A stretch of DNA of 64,000 bases from Megalopta genalis. Its lineage: Eukaryota; Arthropoda; Insecta; Hymenoptera; Halictidae. The notes beneath the pieces were generated by a model. It saw only the letters and a program-made list of their open reading frames with translations. It searched no databases and had not been told where the DNA came from. The stretch's first letter is position 1. Each line of letters begins with the position of its first letter. Shown here one piece after another: positions 12,091 through 26,400 of this stretch. A program made the position numbers and the translations under genes. The stretch covers positions 186,001 to 250,000 of the forward strand of contig NW_027476334.1 of NCBI RefSeq assembly GCF_051020955.1. Reading direction: 5' to 3'.

Positions 12091-15000
12091 GATTTGAAGC
12101 TAACTCGTTTGTTTCGCATGCTGTTGAAGCTAAATCATGTATATCACAAGTATTTGAAGCTAAACCACTTGTTTCGCATGGTTTCGAAGCTAAGCCTTCT
12201 ACTTCGCATTGATTTGAGGCTAAATCATGTGTTTCGCTTGGTTTTGAAGCTAACTCGTTTTTTTCGCATGCAGTTCAAGCTAAATCATGTACATCACATG
12301 TATTTGAAGCTATATCATTTGTTTCGCATGGATTCGAAGATAAGCCTTCTACTTCGCATTGATTTGAAGCTAAATCATGTGTTTCGCATGGATTTGAATC
12401 TAACTCGTTTGTTTCGCATGCTGTTGTAGCTAAATCATGTACATCACATGTATTTGAAGCTATATCATTTGTTTCGCATGGATTCGAAGATAAGCCTTCT
12501 ACTTCGCATTGATTTGAAGCTAAATCATGTGTTCCGCATGGATTTGAAGCTAACTCGTTTGTTTCGCATGCAGTTGAAGCTGAATCATGTATATCACAAG
12601 TATTTGAAGCTAAACTATTCGTTTCGCATGGATACGAAGATCAGCCTTCTATTTCGCATTGATTAGATGCTAAATCATGTGTTTCGCATGGGTTTGAAGC
12701 TATCTAGTTTGTTTCGCCTGCATTTGAAGCTATATCACTTATATTCCCAAGTATGTGAAGCTAAATCATTCGTTTCGCATGGATTTGAAGCTAAGCCGAC
12801 AACTTAGCGTTGACTTGATGATAAATCATGTTTTTCGGTTGGACTTGAAGCTAACTCGTTTGTTTCGCATGCTGTTGAAGCTAAATCATGTATATCACAA
12901 GTATTTGAAGCTAAACCAATTGTTTCGCATGAATTCGAAGATTAGCCTTCTACTTCGCATTGATTTTAATCTGAATCATATGTTTCGCATGGATTTGAAG
13001 CTAACTCGTTTGTTTCGCATGCTGTTGAAGCTAAATCATGTATAAAACAAGTATTTGAAGCTAAACTATTCGTTTCGCATGGATTCGAAGATAAGCCTTC
13101 CACTTCGCATTGATTTGAAGCTAAATCATGTGTTTCGCAAGGATTTGAATTTAACACGTTTGTTTCGCATGCATTGAAGCTAAATCATGTACATCACAAG
13201 TATTTGAAGCTATATCATATGTTTCGCATGGATTCGAAGATAACCCTTCTAATTCGCATTGATTTGAAGCTAAATCATGTGTTTCGCATGGATTTGAAGC
13301 TAACTCGTTTGTTTCGCATGCTGTTGAAGCTAAGTCATGTATATCACAAGTATATGAAGCTAAACCATTTGTTTCGCATGGATTCGAAGATAAGCCTCCA
13401 TCTTCGCATTGATTTGAAGCTAAATCATGTGTTCGCATGCATTTGAAGCTACCTCGTTTGTTTCGCCTGCATTTGAAGCTATATCACTTATATTCACAAG
13501 TATGTGAAGCGAAATCATTCGTTTAGCATGGATTTGAAGCTAAGCCATCAACTTCGCGTTGACTTGATGCTAAATCATGTTTTTAGTTTGGACTTGAAGC
13601 TAGCTCGTTTGTTTCGCATGTTGTTGAAGCTAAATCATGTATTTCACAAGTATTTGATGCTACACCATTTGTTTCGCATTTATTCGAATCTAAGCCTTCT
13701 ACTTCACATTGATTTGAGGCTAAATCATGTGTCTCGCTTGGATTTGAAGCTAACTCGTTTGTTTCGCATGCTGTTGAAGCTGAATCATGTATATCACAAG
13801 TATTTGAAGCTAAACCATTTGTTTCGCATGGATTCGAAGATAAGCCTTCTACTTCGCATTGACTTTAATCTAAATCATGTGTATCGCATGGATTTCATGC
13901 TAACTCGTTTGTTTCGCATGCTGTTGAAGCTAAATCATGTATATCACAAGTATTTGAAGCTAAACTATTCGTTTCGCATGGATTCGAAGATAAGCCTTCC
14001 ACTTCGCATTGATTTGAAGCTAAATAATGTGTTTCTCATGGATTTGAAATTAACTCGTTTGTTTCGCATGCAGTTGAAGCTATATCATGTATATCACAAG
14101 TATTTGAAGCTAAACCATTTGTTCCGCATGGATTCGAAGATAAGCCTCCTACTTCGCATTGATTTGAAGCTAAATCATCTGTTCGCATGGATTTGAAGCT
14201 AACTCGTTTGTTTCGATTGCTGTTGAAGCTAAATCATGTATATCACAAGTATTTGCAGCTAAACCATTTGTTTCGCATGGATTCGAAGATAAGCCTTCTA
14301 CTTCGCATTGATTTGAAGCTAAATCATGCGTTTCGCATGGATTTGAATCTAACTCGTTTGTTTCGCACGCTGTTGAAGCTAAATCAAGTGTATCACAAGT
14401 ATTTGAAGCTAAACCATTTGCTTCGCATGGATTCGAAGATCAGCCTTCCACTTCGCATTGATTAGATGCTAAATCATGTGTTTCGCATGGATTTGAAGCT
14501 AACTCGCTTTTTTCGCATGCAGTTGAAGCTAAATCATGTACATCACAAGTATTTGAAGCTAAACCATTTGTTTCGCATGGATTCGAAGATAATCCATGTT
14601 CTTCGCATTCATTTGAAGCTAAATTATGTGTTTCGATTGGATTTGAAGATAACTCATTTGTTTCGCATGCTATTAAAGCTAAATCATGTATATCACAAGT
14701 ATTTGAAGATAAACCATTTGTTTCGCATGGATTCGAAGATAATCCATCTACTTCGCATTGATTTGAAGCTAAATCATGTGTTTCGCATGGATTTGAAGCT
14801 AACTCGTTTGTTTCGCATGCTGTTGAATCTAAATCATGTATATCACAAATATTTGAAGCTATATCATATGTTTCGCATGGATTCGAAGATAACCCTTCTA
14901 AATCGAATTGATTTGAAGCTAAATCATGTGTTTCGCATGGATTTGAAGCTAAACTCGTTTTTTTCGCATGCAGTTGAAGCTAAATCATGTATATCACAAG

Positions 15001-18000
15001 TATTTGCAGCTAAACCATTTGTTTCGCATGGATTCGAAGATGAGCCTTCTACTTCGCATTGATTTTAATCTAAATCATGTGTATCGCACGGATTTGATTC
15101 TAACTCGTTTGTTTCGCATGCAGTTGAAGCTGAATCATGTATATCACAAGTATTTGAAGCTAAACTATTCGTTTCGCATGGATTCGAAGATAAGCCTTCC
15201 ACTTCGCATTGATTAGAAGCTAAATCATGTGTTTCGCATGGATTTGAATCTAACTCTTTTGTTTCGCATGCTGTTGAAGCTAAATCGTGTATATCACAAG
15301 TATTTGAAGCTATATCATTTGTTTCGCATGGATTCGAAGATAAGCCTCCTACTTCGCATTGATTTGAAGCTAAATCATGTGTTTCGCATGGATTTGAAGC
15401 TAACTCGTTTGTTTCGCATGCATTTGAAGCTGAATCATGTATATCACAAGTATTTGAAGCTAAACTATTCGTTTCGCATGGATTCGAAGATAAGCCTTCC
15501 ACTTCGCATTGATTTGAAGCTAAATCATGTGTTTCGCATGGATTTGAAGCTAACTCGTTTGTTTCGCATGCAGTTGACGCTGAACCATGTATATCACAAG
15601 TATTTGAAGCTAAACTATTCGTTTCGCATGGATTCGAAGGTAAGTCTTCCACTTCGCATTGATTTGAAGCTAAATCATGTGTTTCGCATGGATTTGAATC
15701 TAACTCGTTTATTTCGTATGCTGTTGAAGCTAAATCATGTATATCACAAGTATATGAAGCTAATCCATTTGTTTCGCATGTATTCGAAGATAAGCCATCT
15801 ACTTCGCATTGATTTGAAGCTAAATCATGTGTTTCGCATGGATTTGAATCTAACTCGTTTGTTTCGCATGCTGTTGAAGCTAAATCAAGTGTATCACAAG
15901 TATTTGAAGCCAAACCATTTGCTTCGCATGGATTCGAAGATAAGCCTTCCACTTCGCATTCATTTCAAGCTAAATCATGTGTTCCGCTTGGATTTGAAGC
16001 TAACTCGTTTGTTTCGCATGCGGTTGAAAGTAAATCATGTATATCACAAGTATTTGAAGCTATATCATACGTTTTGCATGGATTCCAAGATAACCCTTCT
16101 AATTCGCATTGATTTGAATCTAAATCATGTGTTTCGCAAGGATTTGAAGCTAACTCGTTTGTTTCGCATGCAGTTGAAGCTAAATCATGTATATCATAAG
16201 TATTTGAAGCTAAACCATTAGTTTCGCATGGATTCGAAGATCAGCCGTCGACTTCGCATTGATTTGATGCTAAATCATGTGTTTCGCATGGATTTGAAGC
16301 TAACTCGTTTGTTTCGCATGCAGTTGAAGCTATATCATGTATATCACAAGTATTTGAAGCTGTATCATTTGTTTCGCATGGATTCGAAGATAACCCTTCT
16401 AATTCTCATTGATTTTAATCTAAATCATGTGTTTCGCATGGATTTGTAGCTAACTCGTTTGTTTCGCATGCAGTTGAAGCTGAATCATGTATATCACAAG
16501 TATTTGAAGCTAAACTATTCGTTTCGCATGGATTCGAAGGTAAGCCTTCCACTTCGCATTGTTTTGAAGCTAAATCATGTGTTTCGCATGGATTTGAAGT
16601 TAACTCGTTTGTTTCGCATGCAGTTGAAGCTAAATCATGTATATCACAAGTATTTGAAGCTAAATCATTTGTCGCATGCATTCGAAGATAATCCATCTAC
16701 TTCGCATTCATTTGAAGCTAAATCATGTGTTTCGCTTGGATTTGAAGATAACTCGTTTGTTTCGCATGCGGTTGAAAGTAAATCATGTATATCACAAGTA
16801 TTTGAAGCTAAACCATTTGTTTCGCATGGATTCGAAGATAAGCCTCCTACATCGCATTGATTTGAAGCTAAATCATGTGTTTCGCATGGATTTGAAGCTA
16901 ACTCGTTTGTTTCGCATGCAGTTGAAGCTGAACCATGTATATCACAAGTATTTGAAGCTAAACTATTCGTTTCGCATGGATTCGAAGGTAAGTCTTCCAC
17001 TTCGCATTGATTTGAAGCTAAATCATGTGTTTCGCATGGATTTGAAGTTAACTCGTTTGTTTCGCATGCAGTTGAAGCTAAATCATGTATATCACAAGTA
17101 TTTGAAGCTACACCATTTGTTACGCATGGATTCGAAGATCAGCCTTCTACTTCGCATTGATTTGATGCTAAATCATGTGTTTCGCATGGATTTGAAGCTA
17201 ACTCGTTTTTTTCGCATGCAGTTGAAGCTAAATCATGTACATCACAAGTATTTGAAGCTAAACCATTTGTTTCGCATGGATTCGAAGATAGTGCATCTAC
17301 TTCGCATTGATTTGAAGATAAATCATGTGTTTCGCATGGATTTGAATCCAACTCGTTTGTTTCGCATGCTGTTGGAACTAAATCATGTATATCACAAGTA
17401 TTTGAAGCTATATGATTTGTTTCGCATGGATTCGAAGATAACCCTTCTAATTCGAATTGATGTGAGGCTAAATCATGTGTTTCGCTTGGATTTGAAGCTA
17501 ACTCGTTTTTTTCGATAGTAGTTGAAGCTAAATCATGCATATCACAAGTATTTGAAGCTAAACCATTTGATTCCCATGGTTTTGAAGCTAAGCTTTCTAC
17601 TTCGCATTGATTTGAAGATAAATCATGTGTTTCGCTTGGATTTGAATATACCTCATTTGTTTCGCATGCTGTTGAAGCTAAATCATGCATATCACAAGTA
17701 TTTGAAGCTAAACCATTTGCTTCGCATGGATTCGAAGATCAGCCTTCTACTTCGCATTGATTTGATGCTAAATCATGTGTTTCGCATGGATTTGAAGCTA
17801 GCTCGTTTCTTTCGCATGCTGTTGAAGCTAAATCATGTATATCACAAGTATTTGAAGCTAAACCATTTGTATCGCATGGGATCGAAGAGAAGCCTCCTAC
17901 TTCGCATTGATTTGAAGCTAAATCATGTGTTTCGCATGGATTTGAAGCTAACTCGTTTGTTTCGCATGCTGTTGAAGCTAAATCATGTATAAAACAAGTA

Positions 18001-20755
18001 TTTGAAGCTAAACTATTCGTTTCGCATGGATTCGAAGATAAGCCTTCCACTTCGCATTGATTTGAAGCTAAATCATGTGTTTCGCAAGGATTTGAATTTA
18101 ACACGTTTGTTTCGCATGCATTGAAGCTAAATCATGTACATCACAAGTATTTGAAGCTATATCATATGTTTCGCATGGATTCGAAGATAACCCTTCTAAT
18201 TCGCATTGATTTGAAGCTAAATCATGTGTTTCGCATGGATTTGAAGCTAACTCGTTTGTTTCGCATGCTGTTGAAGCTAAGTCATGTATATCACAAGTAT
18301 ATGAAGCTAAACCATTTGTTTCGCATGGATTCGAAGATAAGCCTCCATCTTCGCATTGATTTGAAGCTAAATCATGTGTTCGCATGCATTTGAAGCTACC
18401 TCGTTTGTTTCGCCTGCATTTGAAGCTATATCACTTATATTCACAAGTATGTGAAGCGAAATCATTCGTTTAGCATGGATTTGAAGCTAAGCCATCAACT
18501 TCGCGTTGACTTGATGCTAAATCATGTTGTTAGTTTGGACTTGAAGCCAGCTCGTTTGTTTCGCATGTTGTTGAAGCTAAATCATGTATTTCACAAGTAT
18601 TTGATGCTAAACCATTTGTTTCGCATTTATTCGAATCTAAGCCTTCTACTTCACATTGATTTGAGGCTAAATCATGTGTCTCGCTTGGATTTGAAGCTAA
18701 CTCGTTTGTTTCGCATGCTGTTGAAGCTGAATCATGTATATCACAAGTATTTGAAGCTAAACCATTTGTTTCGCATGGATTCGAAGATAACCCTTCTACT
18801 TCGCATTGATTAGATGCTAAATCATGTGTTTCGCATGGATTTGAAGCTAACTCGTTTTTTTCGCATGCAGTTGAAGCTAAATCATGTACATCACAAGTAT
18901 TTGAAGCTAAACCATTTGTTTCGCATGGATTCGAAGATAGTGCATCTACTTCGCATTAATTTGAAGCTAAATCATGTGTTTCGCTTGGATTTGATGATAA
19001 CTCGTTTGTTTCGCATGCAGTTGAAGCTGAACCATATATATCACAAGTATTTGAAGCTAAACTATTCGTTTCGCATGGATTCGAAGGTAAGCCTTCCACT
19101 TCGCATTGATTTGAAGCTAAATCATGTGTTTCGCATGGATTTGAAGTTAACTCGTTTGTTTCGCATGCAGTTGAAGCTAAATCATGTATATCACAAGTAT
19201 TTGAAGCTAAATCATTTGTCGCATGCATTCGAAGATAATCCATCTACTTCGCATTCATTTGAAGCTAAATCATGTGTTTCGCTTGGATTTGAAGATAACT
19301 CGTTTGTTTCGCATGCGGTTGAAAGTAAATCATGTATATCACAAGTATTTGAAGCTAAACCATTTGTTTCGCATGGATTCGAAGATAAGCCTCCTACCTC
19401 GCATTGATTTGAAGCTAAATCATGTGTTTCGCATGGATTTGAAGCTAACTCGTTTGTTTCGCATGCAGTTGAAGCTGAACCATGTATATCACAAGTATTT
19501 GAAGCTAAACTATTCGTTTCGCATGGATTCGAAGGTAAGTCTTCCACTTCGCATTGATTTGAAGCTAAATCATGTGTTTCGCATGGATTTGAAGTTAACT
19601 CGTTTGTTTCGCATGCAGTTGAAGCTAAATCATGTATATCACAAGTATTTGCAGCTAAACCATTTGTTTCGCATGGATTCGAAGATAACCCTTCTACTTC
19701 GCATTGATTTGAAGCTAAATCAGGTGTTTCGCATGGATTTGAGTCTAACTCGTTTGTTTCGCATGCTGTTGAAGCTAAATCAAGTGTATCACAAGTATTT
19801 GAAGCCAAATCATTTGCTTCGCATGGATTCGAAAATCAGCCTTCTACTTCGCATTGATTAGATGCTAAATCATGTGTTTCGCATGGATTTGAAGCTAACT
19901 CGTTTTTTTCGCATGCAGTTGAAGCTAAATCATGTACATCACAAGTATTTGAAGCTAAACCATTTGTTTCGCATGGATTCGAAGATAGTGCATCTACTTC
20001 GCATTGATTTGAAGATAAATCATGTGTTTCGCATGGATTTGAATCCAACTCGTTTGTTTCGCATGCTGTTGGAACTAAATCATGTATATCACAAGTATTT
20101 GAAGCTATATCATTTGTTTCGCATTTATTCGCAGATAACCCTTCTACTTCGCATTGATTTGAAGCTAAATCATGTGTTTCGCATGGATTTGGATCTAACT
20201 CGTTTGTTTCGCATGCTGTTGAAGCTAAATCAAGTGTATCACAAGTATTTGAAGCCAACTCATTTGCTTCGCATGGATTCGAAAATCAGCCTTCTACTTC
20301 GCATTGATTAGATGCTAAATCATGTGTTTCGCATGGATTTGAAGCTAACTCGTTTTTTTCGCATGCAGTTGAAGCTAAATCATGTACATCACAAGTATTT
20401 GAAGCTAAACCATTTGTTTCGCATGGATTCGAAGCTAAGCTTTCTACTTCGCATTGATTTGAAGATAAATCATGTGTTTCGCTTGGATTTGAATATACCT
20501 CATTTGTTTCGCATGCTGTTGAAGCTAAATCATGTATATCACAAGTATTTGAAGCTAAACCATTTGCTTCGCATGGATTCGAAAATCAGCCTTCTACTTC
20601 GCATTGATTTGATGCTAAATCATGTGTTTCGCATGGATTTGAAGCTAGCTCGTTTCTTTCGCATGCTGTTGAAGCTAAATCATGTATATCACAAGTATTT
20701 GAAGCTAAACCATTTGTATCGCATGGGATCGAAGAGAAGCCTCCTACTTCGCATT
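12091..20755. repeat. 8,665-bp tandem duplication, copy B
   Basis: Second copy of the 8,665-bp segment. The junction is visible at about 12091-12103. There an S4 monomer start (ACTTCGCATT) runs straight into the S5 sequence GATTTGAAGCTAACTCG, so one 30-bp step is missing and the five-monomer cycle is broken once. The 13 bases GATTTGAAGCTAA are common to both sides, so the exact breakpoint is ambiguous. This is the signature of an unequal exchange between misaligned monomers. The right side continues normally into GCTAAATCATG at about 20763, unlike the left junction. Confidence 0.9.
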
Positions 20756-23198
20756 GATTTGAAGCTAAATCATGTGTTTCGCATGGATTTGAAGCTAACT
20801 CGTTTGTTTCGCATGCTGTTGAAGCTAAATCATATATATCACAAGTATTTGAAGCTAAACCATTTGTTTCGCATTTATTCGAAGCTAAGCCTTCTACTTC
20901 GCATTGATTTGAGGCTAAATCATGTGTTTCGCTTGGTTTTGAAGCTAACTCGTTTTTTTCGCATGCAGTTGTAGCTAAATCATGTATATCACAAGTATTT
21001 GAAGCTATACCATTTGTGTCGCATGGATTCGAAGATAAGCCTTCTACTTCGCATTGATTTGATGCTAAATCATGTGTTTCGCATGGATTTGAAGCTAGCT
21101 CGTTTGTTTCGCATGCTGTTGAAGCTAAATCATGTACATCACAAGTATTTGCAACTAAACCATTAGTTTCGCATGGATTCGAGGATAACCCTTATACTTC
21201 GCATTGATTTGAAGCTAAATCATGTGTTTCGCATGGATTTGAATCCAACTCGTCTGTTTCGCATGCTGTTGAAGCTAAATCATGTATATCACAAGTATTT
21301 GAAGCTAAACCATTTGATTCCCATGGTTTTGAAGCTAACCTTTCTACTTCGCATTGATTTGAAGATAAATCATGTGTTTCGCTTGCATTTGAATATAACA
21401 CATTTGTTTCGCATGCTGTTGAAGCTAAATCATGTATATCACAAGTATTTGAAGCTAAACCATTTGTATCGCATGGGATCGAAGATAAGCCTCCTACTTC
21501 GCATTGATTTGTAGCTAATTCATGTGTTTCGCATGGATTTGAAGCTAACTCGTTTGTTTCGCATGCTGTTGAAGCTAAATCAAGTATATCACAAGTATTT
21601 GAAGTTAAACCATTTGTTTCGCATTTATTCGAAGCTAAGCCTTCTACTTCGCATTGATTTGACGCTAAATCATGTGTTTCGCATGGATTTGAAGCTAACT
21701 CGTTTGTTTCGCATGCTGTTGAAGCTAAATCATGTATATCACAAATATTTGAAACTAAACCATTTGTTACGCATGGATTCGAAGATCAGCCTTCTACTTA
21801 GCATTGATTTGATGCTAAATCATGTGTTTCGCATGGATTTGAAGCTAACTCTTTTTTTTGGCATGCTGTTGAAGCTATATCATATATATCACAAGTATTT
21901 GAAGCTAAACCATTTGTTTCGCATTTATTCGAAGCTAAGCCTTATACTTCGCATTGATTTGAGGCTAAATCATTTGTTTCGCTTGGTTTTGAAGCTAACT
22001 CGTTTTTTTCACATGCTGTTGAAGCTAAATCATGTATATCACAATTATTTGAAGCTATATCATACGTTTCGCATGGATTCCAAGACAACCCTTCTAATTC
22101 GCATTGATTTGAAGCTAAATCATGTGTTTCGCATGGATTTGAAGCTAGCTCGTTTCTTTCGCATGCTGTTGAAGCTAAATCATGTATATCACAAGTATTT
22201 GAAGCTAAACCATTTGTATCGCATGGGTATCGAAGAGAAGCCTCCTACTTCGCATTGATTTGAAGATAAATCATGTGTTTCGCATGGATTTGAAGCTAAC
22301 TCGTTTGTTTCGCATGCTGTTGAAGCTAAATCATATATATCACAAGTATTTGAAGCTAAACCATTTGTTTCGCATTTATTCGAAGCTAAGCCTTCTACTT
22401 CGCATTGATTTGAGGCTAAATCATTTGTTTCGCTTGGTTTTGAAGCTAACTCGTTTTTTTCGCATGCAGTTCAAGCTAAATCATGTACATCACATGTATT
22501 TGAAGCTATATCATTTGTTTCGCATGGATTCGAAGATAAGCCTTCTACTTCGCATTGATTTGAAGCTAAATCATGTGTTTCGCATGGATTTGAAGCTAAC
22601 TCGTTTGTTTCGCATGCTGTTGAAGCTAAATCATGTATATCACAAATATTTGAAGCTAAACCATTTGTATCGCATGGGATCGAATATAAGCCTCCTACTA
22701 CGCACTGATTTGAAGCTAAACCATGTGTTTCGCATGGATTTGAAGCTAACTCGTTTGTTTCGCATGCTGTTGAAGCTAAATCATGTATATCACAAGTATT
22801 TGAAGCTAAACCACTTGTTTCGCATGGTTTCGAAGCTAAGCCTTCTACTTCGGATTGATTTGAGGCTAAATCATGTGTTTCGCTTGGTTTTGAAGCTAAC
22901 TCGTTTTTTTCGCATGCAGTTCAAGCTAAATCATGTACATCACATGTATTTGAAGCTATATCATTTGTTTCGCATGGATTCGAAGATAAGCCTTCTACTT
23001 CGCATTGATTTGAAGCTAAATCATGTGTTCCGCATGGATTTGAAGCTAACTCGTTTGTTTCGCATGCAGTTGAAGCTGAATCATGTATATCACAAGTATT
23101 TGAAGCTAAACTATTCGTTTCGCATGGATACGAAGATCAGCCTTCTATTTCGCATTGATTAGATGCTAAATCATGTGTTTCGCATGGGTTTGAAGCTA
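17419..23198. repeat. 5,998-bp-spaced duplication, copy 1
   Basis: This 5.78-kb segment recurs at 23417-29196 with offset 5,998 bp. It overlaps the end of the 8,665-bp copy B, so the stretch from about 17.42 to 20.755 kb exists in three versions (also about 8.75-12.09 and 23.42-26.75 kb). The end is sharp: at 23199 the sequence GGGTTTGAAGCTAGCTCG leaves the register of the second copy, which has GGGTTTGAAGCTATCTAG. Confidence 0.86.
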
Positions 23199-23416
23199 GC
23201 TCGTTTCTTTCGCATGCTGTTGAAGCTAAATCATGTATATCACAAGTATTTGAAGCTAAACCATTTGTATCGCATGGGATCGAAGAGAAGCCTCCTACTT
23301 CGCATTGATTTGAAGCTAAATCATGTGTTTCGCATGGATTTGAAGCTAACTCGTTTGTTTCGCATGCTGTTGAAGCTAAATCATGTATAAAACAAGTATT
23401 TGAAGCTAAACTATTC
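23199..23416. repeat. Junction segment between the 5,998-bp-spaced copies
   Basis: This short stretch does not follow the 5,998-bp pairing. It matches about 17801-18018 instead (offset 5,398 bp), including the marker CATGTATAAAACAAG near 23385. It then joins the second copy at GTTTCGCATGGATTCGAAG near 23417. The offset differs from 5,998 by exactly 600 bp, four 150-bp units, so both junctions are in register. A two-step exchange or a conversion patch is a reasonable inference. Confidence 0.7.
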
Positions 23417-26400
23417 GTTTCGCATGGATTCGAAGATAACCCTTCTAATTCGAATTGATGTGAGGCTAAATCATGTGTTTCGCTTGGATTTGAAGCTAAC
23501 TCGTTTTTTTCGATAGTAGTTGAAGCTAAATCATGCATATCACAAGTATTTGAAGCTAAACCATTTGATTCCCATGGTTTTGAAGCTAAGCTTTCTACTT
23601 CGCATTGATTTGAAGATAAATCATGTGTTTCGCTTGGATTTGAATATACCTCATTTGTTTCGCATGCTGTTGAAGCTAAATCATGCATATCACAAGTATT
23701 TGAAGCTAAACCATTTGCTTCGCATGGATTCGAAGATCAGCCTTCTACTTCGCATTGATTTGATGCTAAATCGTGTGTTTCGCATGGATTTGAAGCTAGC
23801 TCGTTTCTTTCGCATGCTGTTGAAGCTAAATCATGTATATCACAAGTATTTGAAGCTAAACCATTTGTATCGCATGGGATCGAAGAGAAGCCTCCTACTT
23901 CGCATTGATTTGAAGCTAAATCATGTGTTTCGCATGGATTTGAAGCTAACTCGTTTGTTTCGCATGCTGTTGAAGCTAAATCATGTATAAAACAAGTATT
24001 TGAAGCTAAACTATTCGTTTCGCATGGATTCGAAGATAAGCCTTCCACTTCGCATTGATTTGAAGCTAAATCATGTGTTTCGCAAGGATTTGAATTTAAC
24101 ACGTTTGTTTCGCATGCATTGAAGCTAAATCATGTACATCACAAGTATTTGAAGCTATATCATATGTTTCGCATGGATTCGAAGATAACCCTTCTAATTC
24201 GCATTGATTTGAAGCTAAATCATGTGTTTCGCATGGATTTGAAGCTAACTCGTTTGTTTCGCATGCTGTTGAAGCTAAGTCATGTATATCACAAGTATAT
24301 GAAGCTAAACCATTTGTTTCGCATGGATTCGAAGATAAGCCTCCATCTTCGCATTGATTTGAAGCTAAATCATGTGTTCGCATGCATTTGAAGCTACCTC
24401 GTTTGTTTCGCCTGCATTTGAAGCTATATCACTTATATTCACAAGTATGTGAAGCGAAATCATTCGTTTAGCATGGATTTGAAGCTAAGCCATCAACTTC
24501 GCGTTGACTTGATGCTAAATCATGTTGTTAGTTTGGACTTGAAGCCAGCTCGTTTGTTTCGCATGTTGTTGAAGCTAAATCATGTATTTCACAAGTATTT
24601 GATGCTAAACCATTTGTTTCGCATTTATTCGAATCTAAGCCTTCTACTTCACATTGATTTGAGGCTAAATCATGTGTCTCGCTTGGATTTGAAGCTAACT
24701 CGTTTGTTTCGCATGCTGTTGAAGCTGAATCATGTATATCACAAGTATTTGAAGCTAAACCATTTGTTTCGCATGGATTCGAAGATAACCCTTCTACTTC
24801 GCATTGATTAGATGCTAAATCATGTGTTTCGCATGGATTTGAAGCTAACTCGTTTTTTTCGCATGCAGTTGAAGCTAAATCATGTACATCACAAGTATTT
24901 GAAGCTAAACCATTTGTTTCGCATGGATTCGAAGATAGTGCATCTACTTCGCATTAATTTGAAGCTAAATCATGTGTTTCGCTTGGATTTGATGATAACT
25001 CGTTTGTTTCGCATGCAGTTGAAGCTGAACCATATATATCACAAGTATTTGAAGCTAAACTATTCGTTTCGCATGGATTCGAAGGTAAGCCTTCCACTTC
25101 GCATTGATTTGAAGCTAAATCATGTGTTTCGCATGGATTTGAAGTTAACTCGTTTGTTTCGCATGCAGTTGAAGCTAAATCATGTATATCACAAGTATTT
25201 GAAGCTAAATCATTTGTCGCATGCATTCGAAGATAATCCATCTACTTCGCATTCATTTGAAGCTAAATCATGTGTTTCGCTTGGATTTGAAGATAACTCG
25301 TTTGTTTCGCATGCGGTTGAAAGTAAATCATGTATATCACAAGTATTTGAAGCTAAACCATTTGTTTCGCATGGATTCGAAGATAAGCCTCCTACCTCGC
25401 ATTGATTTGAAGCTAAATCATGTGTTTCGCATGGATTTGAAGCTAACTCGTTTGTTTCGCATGCAGTTGAAGCTGAACCATGTATATCACAAGTATTTGA
25501 AGCTAAACTATTCGTTTCGCATGGATTCGAAGGTAAGTCTTCCACTTCGCATTGATTTGAAGCTAAATCATGTGTTTCGCATGGATTTGAAGTTAACTCG
25601 TTTGTTTCGCTTGCAGTTGAAGCTAAATCATGTATATCACAAGTATTTGCAGCTAAACCATTTGTTTCGCATGGATTCGAAGATAACCCTTCTACTTCGC
25701 ATTGATTTGAAGCTAAATCATGTGTTTCGCATGGATTTGAGTCTAACTCGTTTGTTTCGCATGCTGTTGAAGCTAAATCAAGTGTATCACAAGTATTTGA
25801 AGCCAAATCATTTGCTTCGCATGGATTCGAAAATCAGCCTTCTACTTCGCATTGATTAGATGCTAAATCATGTGTTTCGCATGGATTTGAAGCTAACTCG
25901 TTTTTTTCGCATGCAGTTGAAGCTAAATCATGTACATCACAAGTATTTGAAGCTAAACCATTTGTTTCGCATGGATTCGAAGATAGTGCATCTACTTCGC
26001 ATTGATTTGAAGATAAATCATGTGTTTCGCATGGATTTGAATCCAACTCGTTTGTTTCGCATGCTGTTGGAACTAAATCATGTATATCACAAGTATTTGA
26101 AGCTATATCATTTGTTTCGCATTTATTCGCAGATAACCCTTCTACTTCGCATTGATTTGAAGCTAAATCATGTGTTTCGCATGGATTTGGATCTAACTCG
26201 TTTGTTTCGCATGCTGTTGAAGCTAAATCAAGTGTATCACAAGTATTTGAAGCCAACTCATTTGCTTCGCATGGATTCGAAAATCAGCCTTCTACTTCGC
26301 ATTGATTAGATGCTAAATCATGTGTTTCGCATGGATTTGAAGCTAACTCGTTTTTTTCGCATGCAGTTGAAGCTAAATCATGTACATCACAAGTATTTGA

